Origin: Saccharopolyspora gloriosae | GTDB lineage: Bacteria > Actinomycetota > Actinomycetes > Mycobacteriales > Pseudonocardiaceae | Reading direction: 5' to 3' | Length of the DNA: 64,000 nucleotides | Assembly: GCF_014203325.1 (NCBI RefSeq) | Contig: NZ_JACHIV010000001.1 | Location: 1,985,501 to 2,049,500, forward strand | Part shown: one piece after another, positions 55,625-62,296 of the stretch | Layout of the letters: each line of letters begins with the position of its first letter | Numbering within the stretch: the first letter of the stretch is position 1 | Notes under the pieces: generated by a model | What the model was told of the DNA's origin: nothing | What the model saw: the letters and a program-made list of their open reading frames with translations, nothing else | The model's database searches: none | Made by a program: the position numbers and the translations under genes

Positions 55625-56476
55625 TCACCCGAAGCCGACCGTGGCCCGGGCGTGCACGGTGTCGGGGTCGCTTCGCACCGAGAGCTCGGCCTCGTCGGCG
55701 GGATCGCCCACCACCAGCACGGGATCTCCGGCGAACACGGGTCTTCGAAGCCGGTAGTCCACATTGGACACAGGGCGATCCGGGATGCCGCGCCGGGCGA
55801 GTTCGGTCATCAGCAGGACCAGGATCGGGCCGTGCACGACCAGATCCGGGTAGGACTCGACCTCGCGCGCGTACGGCGCGTCGTAGTGGATGCGGTGCGA
55901 GTTCGCCGTCAGCGCGCTGAACCGGAACAGCCGCACCGGGTCACCGGTGAACGACTGCTGCCACGCCGCGTCGGAGGTCGGAAGCCGGTGCGGTCGCGCC
56001 ACTTCCGGGGTCTTCGCCGTGCTTTCGCCGCTGCGGTAGACGTAGTCCTGCTCCTCGGTCAGGCGCAGGTCGCCCCCTTGGCGGTACTCGCTGCGCACGG
56101 TCACGAACGCCATCTCGCCCGAGCGGCCGGTCTTCACCGCGACGGCGCCCAGCGACCGCGTCCGCTCGGCGGGGACGCCCACGGTGAGCGGGCGGGTGAC
56201 GGTGAGCCTGCCGCCCGCGAACATCCGCCGGCGATCGGGAACGGGCGGCAGGAAGTGCCCGGCCGCGGGATGTCCGTCGTCCCCGAGCTCGCCGTGCGGT
56301 GGCCAGTCCAGGAAGTACGCCCAGTGCCACAGCGCGGGCAGTTCGTCGCCCTCGGCGAAACCGTCGCCGGTCTCCAGGACCGCGGCGAGCGCGCCCGCCG
56401 GTTCGGGTGGCATCGGGTCCATCTCCACGACCGGTCGCGGAGCCCATCCTCGGAGGTGATCGTCGAGGTTCGACAT
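55625..56476 (-). CDS. HTD2/FAS1-like hydratase (mesaconyl-C4-CoA or itaconyl-CoA hydratase type)
   Basis: 283 residues, a double hotdog without the usual MaoC HxxD in canonical place but with LFRFSALTANSHRIHYD and YPDLVVHGPILVLLM, the signature of HTD2-like dehydratases and mesaconyl-C4-CoA hydratases. The N-terminal half (ALWHWAYFLDWPP; GRLTVTRPLTVG) is also diagnostic of this group. It would hydrate an unsaturated C5 acyl-CoA to citramalyl-CoA. With the CoA-transferase and CitE-like lyase 2.6 kb away this completes a route to acetyl-CoA and pyruvate. The alternative is a fatty-acid-type dehydratase. Confidence 0.78.
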   Translation of the reverse strand: MSNLDDHLRGWAPRPVVEMDPMPPEPAGALAAVLETGDGFAEGDELPALWHWAYFLDWPPHGELGDDGHPAAGHFLPPVPDRRRMFAGGRLTVTRPLTVGVPAERTRSLGAVAVKTGRSGEMAFVTVRSEYRQGGDLRLTEEQDYVYRSGESTAKTPEVARPHRLPTSDAAWQQSFTGDPVRLFRFSALTANSHRIHYDAPYAREVESYPDLVVHGPILVLLMTELARRGIPDRPVSNVDYRLRRPVFAGDPVLVVGDPADEAELSVRSDPDTVHARATVGFG

Positions 56477-56548
56477 CGGTGCTCCTCTCGGTGCGCGACG
56501 CGCATTTCGATCGGTGCCGCCCGGCGCTCAGGGGAGCGGCCGATGCGT

Positions 56549-56742
56549 GATTCCGCCGTACAAATGACCCGGCAAGCTTGTGGTTCTGGGTGCGCGGGTG
56601 TCAACGCTTCGGCGATGCGGAGTGCTGGATACACCCTGATCAAGTGATTTTCCATTTATGCGGCCGAAAACGGGCATCGGCCATCGATCCAGTTGACCGC
56701 ATCGGGTCATTGACCCGTCGTCGGATTCCGCCGTACAAATGA
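56549..56742. promoter_or_regulatory. Repeat-rich control region between hydratase and acyl-CoA dehydrogenase genes
   Basis: A 19-bp exact direct repeat, GATTCCGCCGTACAAATGA, occurs at 56549-56567 and 56724-56742. Just before the second copy lies a 15-bp palindrome, CGGGTCATTGACCCG (56703-56717). The region sits between divergent genes and most likely holds two regulated promoters. The repeats may be paired operator half-sites or duplicated promoter elements; the regulator could be the GntR/UTRA protein at 58082. Confidence 0.6.
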
Positions 56743-56798
56743 GCTGCGGCGCCGCCGACCTGCGCGCCCCACGCCGTCAGCCGGGCAGGAGCGAGATC

Positions 56799-57965
56799 AT
56801 GAGCACGCTGGACGTCCTGGACCCCGACGAGCGGCTGATCCTCGACACGGTCCGGGACTTCGTCGACAAGGACGTCAAACCCGTCGCGCGGGAGCTCGAA
56901 CACGCCGACACCTACCCGGAGGCGCTGATCGAGCAGATGAAGAGCCTCGGCATCTTCGGTCTCGCCATTCCGGACGAGCACGGCGGCACACCGGTGTCCA
57001 CGGCGTGCTACGTGCTCATCACCGAAGAGCTGGCGCGCGGATGGATGAGCCTGGCCGGGGCGATGGGCGGGCACACCGTCGTTTCGAAGCTGCTGCTGCA
57101 CTTCGGCACCGAGCAGCAGCGCCGCCACTACCTGCCGCGGATGGCCACCGGCGAGATCCGCGCGACCATGGCGTTGACCGAACCCGGCGGCGGGTCCGAC
57201 CTGCAGGCCATGAGCACGCACGCCCGGCGCGACGGGGACGGCTACTCCGTCAACGGGTCCAAGACGTGGATCACGAACTCGCGGCGATCCCAGCTGATCG
57301 CGTTGCTGTGCAAGACGAATCCGGACGCCGATCCCGCGCACCGGGGCATCTCGATCCTGCTGGTGGAGCACGGTCCGGGCCTGACCGTTTCCCGGGACCT
57401 GCCGAAGCTGGGCTACAAGGGAGTGGAGAGCTGCGAGCTGTCCTTCACCGACTACCGCGCCCCTGCCGACGCGGTGCTCGGCGGGGTCGAGGGCGGGGGT
57501 TTCGCGCAGATGATGAAAGGACTGGAGACGGGCCGCATCCAGGTCGCCTCCCGCGCGCTGGGCGTGGGCCGGGCCGCGCTGGAGGATGCGCTGCGCTACG
57601 CCCAGGAGCGGGAGAGCTTCGGCAAACCGATCTGGAAGCACCAGTCCATCGGGAACCTGCTCGCCGACATGGCCACCAAACTCACCGCGGCCCGCCAGCT
57701 CACCCTCCACGCGGCGCGGGAGGCCGATGCGGGCCGCCGGGTGGACATGGAAGCGGGCATGGCGAAGCTGTGCGCGTCCGAGACGGCGATGGAGATCGCG
57801 CTGAACGCGGTGCGGGTGCACGGCGGTTACGGCTACTCCACCGAATTCGACGTGGAGCGCTACTTCCGCGACGCTCCCCTGATGATCGTGGGGGAGGGGA
57901 CCAACGAGATCCAGCGCAACGTGATCGTCTCGCAGCTGGTGTCGCGCGGCGGCCTGGACGCGTGA
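56799..57965 (+). CDS. Acyl-CoA dehydrogenase
   Basis: 388 residues from MSTLDVLD, with CAGGAG upstream. TMALTEPGGGSDLQAMSTHA and TWITNSRRS (FAD binding), YAQERESFGKPIWKHQSI, GGYGYSTEFDVERYFRD and GEGTNEIQRNVI are family signatures; the catalytic Glu is in VGEGTNEIQ. It oxidises an acyl-CoA to the 2-enoyl-CoA with an electron-transfer flavoprotein. The substrate is open; a short branched or dicarboxylic acyl-CoA (such as methylsuccinyl-CoA) would fit the divergent hydratase. Divergent from the hydratase gene across a region with repeats. Confidence 0.93.
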   Translation: MSTLDVLDPDERLILDTVRDFVDKDVKPVARELEHADTYPEALIEQMKSLGIFGLAIPDEHGGTPVSTACYVLITEELARGWMSLAGAMGGHTVVSKLLLHFGTEQQRRHYLPRMATGEIRATMALTEPGGGSDLQAMSTHARRDGDGYSVNGSKTWITNSRRSQLIALLCKTNPDADPAHRGISILLVEHGPGLTVSRDLPKLGYKGVESCELSFTDYRAPADAVLGGVEGGGFAQMMKGLETGRIQVASRALGVGRAALEDALRYAQERESFGKPIWKHQSIGNLLADMATKLTAARQLTLHAAREADAGRRVDMEAGMAKLCASETAMEIALNAVRVHGGYGYSTEFDVERYFRDAPLMIVGEGTNEIQRNVIVSQLVSRGGLDA

Positions 57966-58004
57966 GCGGCCCGGGAGGTCGGCTCGACGAGCCGGGTGAT
58001 CGCG

Positions 58005-58030
58005 GGGGTTTTCGCCGTCGGCGAAGGGAA
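58005..58030 (+). terminator. Possible terminator after acyl-CoA dehydrogenase
   Basis: Stem TTCGCC-GTC-GGCGAA at 58011-58025 flanked by TT on one side and GGGAAAA on the other, 45 bases after the stop. A smaller palindrome, GGCTCG-A-CGAGCC (57981-57993), lies just before it. Weak stems, so moderate confidence. Confidence 0.4.
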
Positions 58031-58081
58031 AACGCCGGTTGAACCGGGTGGGTTCCACGGGTGGAAGGGGAGGTGACGGGC

Positions 58082-58834
58082 GTGGCGGCAGCGGGTGCGG
58101 ATGGCCGCGAGAGCGCCTACTCGCGGCTCGAACGCGAGCTGCGCGCCGCCATCCTGCGGCGCGAATATCCCGAAGGCACCCGGTTGCCCACGGAGGCCGA
58201 GCTCGCCGAGGACCACCGGGTGAGCCGCCAGACGGTGCGCCGCGCCTTCCAGGACCTCGTGGCCGAGGGCATGGTGCACCGGGTCCCGGGGCGCGGCACG
58301 TTCGCGTCGCCGCGCGACGAGCAGTACCTGCGCCAGTTCGGTTCCGTCGACGACCTGATGGGCTTGTCCCTGGACGCCACGATGATGCTGGTGGCGCCGT
58401 TGCGGAGGCAGATCGATCTGGACGCCGCGGGCAGGCTGCGGGTGCGGACCGACCGGGTGCACACGCTGTCGTTCCTGCGGTTGCACGACGAAGTGCCGTT
58501 CTGCCTCACCACCGTGTACCTCCCGCCGGCGGTGGGATCACTGCTGGAATCGGTACCGGAGCTGACCGAAGTGGGCGCCCGCAGCGAGGTGACGATCATC
58601 GGACTGCTCGACGAGCGGATGGCCGACCCGATCGCGGAAGCCGAGCAGAGCATCACCGTCGGCCACGCCTCGTCGACCGTGGCCGAGCACCTGCGGTGCG
58701 AACCGCGTCGCGACCTGCTGCGGATCGACCGGATCTACCACGACACGGCGGGTGTGCCCGTGGAGCTCGCGGTGAGCCACTTCCTCCCCGAGCACTACTC
58801 CTACCGGGTGCACCTCCGCCGCACGCTCCGCTGA
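58082..58834 (+). CDS. GntR-family regulator with UTRA domain
   Basis: 250 residues from a GTG with GGGGAGG eight bases upstream; a GTG at 58061 is a longer option. N-terminal winged helix (RLPTEAELAEDHRVSRQTVRRAFQDLVAEGMVHRVPGRGTFAS) and a C-terminal UTRA ligand-binding domain (ETTVYLP-like LTTVYLPPAVG; AEQSITVGHAS; RIYHDTAGVPVELAVSHFLPEHYSY). HutC-type proteins sense small metabolites. It follows the acyl-CoA dehydrogenase on the same strand and may control it and the divergent hydratase through the repeats at 56549-56742. Confidence 0.87.
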   Translation: MAAAGADGRESAYSRLERELRAAILRREYPEGTRLPTEAELAEDHRVSRQTVRRAFQDLVAEGMVHRVPGRGTFASPRDEQYLRQFGSVDDLMGLSLDATMMLVAPLRRQIDLDAAGRLRVRTDRVHTLSFLRLHDEVPFCLTTVYLPPAVGSLLESVPELTEVGARSEVTIIGLLDERMADPIAEAEQSITVGHASSTVAEHLRCEPRRDLLRIDRIYHDTAGVPVELAVSHFLPEHYSYRVHLRRTLR

Positions 58835-58895
58835 ACCCGCATTCGGCCGCTGCGCACCGAGCCCGTCGTGGGCCGGTGCGGTACCGCGCGGAGCC

Positions 58896-59291
58896 TCAGG
58901 CTTCGATCCAGTTGTGCGTGCGGGCGAGGTCGGTGAGCTTGCGGCGCACTTGCAGGATCTGCGCGGCGGTCAGGGTGGGGACCGCGTCCAGCAGTGCTTC
59001 GGTGAGTTCGGTGCGGAATTCGAGCACCGACAGCACGTCGCACAGGCCGTCGTCGTCGTGGTCCCGGCGCGGCCGGCCTTCCGGTTCGGCGTCCAGCAGC
59101 CGCACGTTCGAGGCCTTCAGGCCGCGGTCGCCGGCTTCGATCGCGAACTCGACGCGGGCCCCCGGCCGGAACTGCTGCTTGGCCTCTTGGATGTCGTTCG
59201 CGTGCACGAAGACGTCTTCGCCGCCGTCGTCGGGCGCGAGGAAGCCGTAACCACGATCGTCGTCGAACCGGACGACCTTGCCGTTCACCAT
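58896..59291 (-). CDS. Cold-shock-domain protein with C-terminal extension
   Basis: 131 residues from MVNGKVVRF, with a G-rich site eight bases upstream; an ATG five codons earlier is an alternative. The first about 65 residues are a cold-shock domain: GKVVRFDDDRGYGFLAPDDGGEDVFVHANDI keeps the RNP1 (GYGFL) and RNP2 (VFVH) nucleic-acid contacts. The rest (SVLEFRTELTEALLDAVPTLTAAQILQVRRKLTDLART) is a helical tail common in actinobacterial CspB/CspC-like proteins. Likely an RNA chaperone. Confidence 0.9.
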   Translation of the reverse strand: MVNGKVVRFDDDRGYGFLAPDDGGEDVFVHANDIQEAKQQFRPGARVEFAIEAGDRGLKASNVRLLDAEPEGRPRRDHDDDGLCDVLSVLEFRTELTEALLDAVPTLTAAQILQVRRKLTDLARTHNWIEA

Positions 59292-59481
59292 CGAGTGAAC
59301 CCCCATGAGTCGGTTGCAGAGCTGAACTGGTGCCGGTTGGCATAGTAATGACGCGCTCGCGACGGGCGGGAGTCGGCTCGTCCGATCGGCCGCCGAGGAT
59401 GGTCCGTGCGGCAGACGACCTTCGTCATCGGTCCACAGTAGATTGATGCGGGTCCGGGCTCGGGGGAACGAGCCGCGAATG

Positions 59482-59500
59482 AGATCAGCAATGCTGATCT
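59482..59500. promoter_or_regulatory. 19-bp palindrome upstream of the MarR gene (operator candidate)
   Basis: AGATCAGCA-A-TGCTGATCT, perfect 9-bp arms around a single base, 59 bases before the MarR start and in the gap to the divergent cold-shock gene. Length and symmetry are typical of MarR operators, so autoregulation is likely. Confidence 0.72.
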
Positions 59501-59559
59501 GTTCGTGGACTGTGCTGGTCGTGCAGGTGATGCGGATGCGTCCGTTCGGAGGTGACATC

Positions 59560-60063
59560 ATGGCGCGGGTGAGCAGCCAACCAGAGCGGTCCGGTCCGGT
59601 GGACGAGGCGGATGCCGCGCTCCCGCATCCACCGTTGACGCTGTACCTCGTCAAGAGGCTGGAGCTGGTGATCCGGGCGCTGATGGACGACGCGCTGCGC
59701 CCGCTCGGGTTGACCACGTTGCAGTACACGGCGTTGACCGTGCTGCAGAACAAGGGTTCGCTGTCGTCGGCCCAGCTGGCCCGCCGCTCGTTCCTGCGTC
59801 CGCAGACCATGCACGAAATGGTGCTGACCCTGGAGAAGCGCGGTCTGATCGCGCGCGGGCAGGACGAGGCGAACAAGCGGGTGCTGCTCGCGTCGCTGAC
59901 CGATGCCGGGTCGCGGTTGCTCGCCGAGTGCGCGCCCGCGGTGCTGGAGTTGGAGGCCGAGCTGCTGGCCGACCTCAGTCCGGGGCAGCGCGAAACGTTC
60001 CGGGAAGGGCTGGAGCACGGCATCGCCACGCTCGCCGCGGTCTCCGAGGCTCGGCGGGCCTGA
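59560..60063 (+). CDS. MarR-family regulator of hydroxycinnamate genes
   Basis: 167 residues from MARVSSQPE with GGAGG eight bases upstream. Winged helix: LGLTTLQYTALTVLQNKGSLSSAQLARRSFLRPQTMHEMVLTLEKRGLIARGQDEANKRVLLASLTDAG. MarR proteins such as FerR/CouR control ferulate and p-coumarate genes by binding the CoA thioester. It precedes the aldehyde dehydrogenase on the same strand, and the CoA ligase and hydratase lie close by, so it is probably the pathway regulator. Confidence 0.87.
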   Translation: MARVSSQPERSGPVDEADAALPHPPLTLYLVKRLELVIRALMDDALRPLGLTTLQYTALTVLQNKGSLSSAQLARRSFLRPQTMHEMVLTLEKRGLIARGQDEANKRVLLASLTDAGSRLLAECAPAVLELEAELLADLSPGQRETFREGLEHGIATLAAVSEARRA

Positions 60064-60208
60064 GCGGCGCGTCGGCAGGCGGCGGCGCATCGCCCGCGCG
60101 TGCCGCGCAGGAATCCGGATCTTGATGTCCGGTGACGCCTTGTCCTCCGCGTCCCGATGTAACATTATCAGGAACCCTGAGCCTCCAAGTGGCGAACGGG
60201 AGCGGATC

Positions 60209-61669
60209 ATGGGATTGCTGCAGGACGCGGACTGGACCGGCCGGATCTTCACCGACGGCTGGCGAGCAGGCACCGGCGGTCCGCCGCACCAGGCGATCGA
60301 ACCGGCCACCGGCACCGTGCTGGCCGAAGTCGGACAGGCGAGCGCGCACGACGCCCTCGACGCCGCGCGCCGCGCCGAACAGGCACAACGGGACTGGGCC
60401 GCGACACCCGCGTTCGAACGCGCCGCCGTGCTCTCCCGCGCGGCCGTCCTGTTCGAGCAGCACGCCGCCGAAATCGGCGACTGGATCGTGCGCGAATCCG
60501 GCTCCACCCGGTTCAAAGCCGGCATCGAAACGAATGCCGCCACCGCCGAAAGCACCGAAGCCGCCGCGCTCGCCTCCGCGCCGCACGGCGAACTGCTGCA
60601 CTCGCCGATGCCCCGGTTCAGCGTGCAACGCCGCGTCCCCGCAGGCGTCGTCTCGGTGATCTCCCCGTTCAACTTCCCGTTGATCCTCTCCATCCGGTCG
60701 GTGGCACCGGCATTGGCACTGGGCAACGCGGTCCTGCTCAAACCCGACCCGCGCACCGCGGTCTGCGGCGGAGTCGTGATCGCTCGCATCTTCGAAGAAG
60801 CCGGACTGCCGCCGGGCGTGCTGCAACTGCTGCCGGGCGGAATCGAAGTCGGCAGCGCCCTGATCGACGCGCCGCAAGTGCGCGTCGTGTCCTTCACCGG
60901 ATCCACCCCCGCAGGCCGGGCCATCGGCGCGCAAGCGGCGAAGACGTTCACCCGCACGCACCTCGAACTCGGCGGCAACAGCGCGCTGATCGTGCTCGAC
61001 GACGTGGACGTGGCGGCAGCGGCGTCCTGCGGCGCGTTCGGCAACTTCATCCACTCCGGACAGGTCTGCATGGCCGTGGGCAGGCACCTGGTGCACGAAT
61101 CGATCTACGAGGAGTACGTCGACGTGCTGGGCCGCAAAGCCGACGCGCTGCGGGTCGGCGACGGCTACCGGGACGACGTGCAGCTCGGCCCCATCATCGA
61201 CGGCGAGCAGCTCGACCACGCGAAGGACCTCGTCGACCGCAGCGTCGCCGCCGGAGCCCGGCTCGTCGCGGGCGGCACCCACGAAGGGCTGTTCTACCGG
61301 CCGACGGTCCTCGCCGACTGCACCTCCGACACCCCGGCCTACGCCGAAGAGGTGTTCGGGCCCGTCGCCAGCGTGCGCCCGTTCTCCGACGTGGACGAAG
61401 CGGTCGCACTCGCCGCCGACAGCGAATTCGGCCTGAGCCTCGGCGTGCTCGGCAACGACCTCGCCACGGCGATGTCCATCGCCGACCGCATCCCGTCCGG
61501 ACAGGTGCACATCAACGACCAGACCGTCAACGACGACGCCAACGCGCCGTTCGGCGGAGTCAGGGCGTCCGGCTCGTCCAGAGTCGGCGGGCCGCACGCG
61601 AACGCGGAAGCCTTCACCGAAACCCAATGGGTCACCCTCAGGCCCACCGCACCCACGTATCCGTTCTGA
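60209..61669 (+). CDS. vdh: Aldehyde dehydrogenase, vanillin/benzaldehyde dehydrogenase type
   Basis: 486 residues. Catalytic Cys287 in SGQVCMAVGRH, general base Glu in LELGGNSALIVLDD, the FNFP segment and the NAD loop SFTGSTPAGRAIG are intact. ISPFNFPLILSIRSVAPALALGNAVLLKPDPRT and the VHINDQTVNDDANAPFGG region are typical of vanillin/benzaldehyde dehydrogenases. With the CoA ligase and hydratase-lyase downstream it would oxidise vanillin or p-hydroxybenzaldehyde to the acid. Preceded by the MarR gene with a 145-bp gap that should contain its promoter. Confidence 0.88.
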   Translation: MGLLQDADWTGRIFTDGWRAGTGGPPHQAIEPATGTVLAEVGQASAHDALDAARRAEQAQRDWAATPAFERAAVLSRAAVLFEQHAAEIGDWIVRESGSTRFKAGIETNAATAESTEAAALASAPHGELLHSPMPRFSVQRRVPAGVVSVISPFNFPLILSIRSVAPALALGNAVLLKPDPRTAVCGGVVIARIFEEAGLPPGVLQLLPGGIEVGSALIDAPQVRVVSFTGSTPAGRAIGAQAAKTFTRTHLELGGNSALIVLDDVDVAAAASCGAFGNFIHSGQVCMAVGRHLVHESIYEEYVDVLGRKADALRVGDGYRDDVQLGPIIDGEQLDHAKDLVDRSVAAGARLVAGGTHEGLFYRPTVLADCTSDTPAYAEEVFGPVASVRPFSDVDEAVALAADSEFGLSLGVLGNDLATAMSIADRIPSGQVHINDQTVNDDANAPFGGVRASGSSRVGGPHANAEAFTETQWVTLRPTAPTYPF

Positions 61670-61709
61670 CCCTGGTTCGGCTTGGTGCGTGGGCGGGTTG
61701 TGGAGGTGA

Positions 61710-61837
61710 GTTCGGCTTGGCGTGCGGGGTCGGGTTTTTGAGCCGGGCCCGGTTTGGGCGTGTGGCTGGGCTTTGGAGTCTTGTTCGGCTTGGCGTATGG
61801 CGTCGGGTTTTAGAGCCTTCCCCGGTTGGGCGTGTGG
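61710..61837 (+). repeat. Imperfect 55-bp direct repeat, two units
   Basis: Unit 1 (61710-61765) and unit 2 (61783-61837) both begin GTTCGGCTTGGCGT and end GGGCGTGTGG, with a few substitutions and small indels. A third partial start (GGTTCGGCTTGGTGCG) lies at 61675. The stretch is G/T-biased and non-coding, between the aldehyde dehydrogenase stop and the sixth palindromic element. Confidence 0.6.
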
Positions 61838-61902
61838 TTGCTGTGGTGCGTGGAATGCCGGGTTTACTGATTGCTTCCACGGCTGGTGTTGCTGGGGTGT
61901 CC

Positions 61903-62007
61903 GGGTAGCGGAACCTCAGTCTGTCTCTCGCTGCGGGATCTTTTTCCCGAGTGGCTCCGCCACGAGGGAAAAAGCTGTCCTCGCGAGAGACCGACTGAGA
62001 ACCCGCC
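61903..62007 (+). repeat. Dispersed palindromic element, copy 6 (core)
   Basis: Outer arms CTCAGTCTGTCTCTCGC (61915-61931) and GCGAGAGACCGACTGAG (61983-61999), complementary except for one base; it is the only copy with a mismatch in this stem. The inner T5...A5 palindrome matches the consensus. The tail is the small-hairpin type seen also after copy 2. It lies 3' of the aldehyde dehydrogenase, in the same orientation, but farther from the stop (233 bases). Confidence 0.9.
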
Positions 62008-62230
62008 GGTGGTCGGCTTTTGGACGTGGGCTATTCGCTGCGCGAATACAGGCACGGCCTTCGGCCGCAAGGCAGGCTGGCTTCGCCGCCCAAGGCACGG
62101 CTACGCCGCGGGGCACGGCCTTCGGCCGCAAGGCACGGCTTCGCCGCTAGACACTGCTTCGCCGCTAGACACGGCTTCGCCGCTAGACACGGCTTCGCCG
62201 CTAGACACGGCTTCGCCGCTGGGCGGGGTG
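62008..62230 (+). repeat. Small-hairpin tail with five-unit 18-bp tandem array
   Basis: Begins like the copy 2 tail (GGTGGTCGGCTTTTGGACG, then TATTCGC-TGC-GCGAATA), then short GGC-TTC-GCC or GGCC-TTC-GGCC hairpins every about 20 bases. From 62132 to 62221 five 18-bp units follow head to tail, consensus GACACGGCTTCGCCGCTA; each forms a mini hairpin. The units are a multiple of three bases and read as LDTASP repeats in one frame, but no gene context supports translation. Confidence 0.8.
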
Positions 62231-62296
62231 GCTTTGCTGTCCTGAGTGTGGGTTCGGCTTGAGGTGGCGGCTTTGTCGTCTTGGGGAGCTGGTCGG

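Noticed and set aside
11282-62007. Insertion sequence or transposon for the six repeats
   Set aside because: No transposase frame lies in or beside any copy, and no target duplications were recognisable; kept as repeats of unknown mobility.
62132-62221. CRISPR array
   Set aside because: Units are 18 bp head to tail with no spacers, and no cas genes are present.
61871-62245. Frame with LDTASP repeats over the 18-bp array
   Set aside because: It is a by-product of an 18-bp repeat being a multiple of three; no start site or family support.
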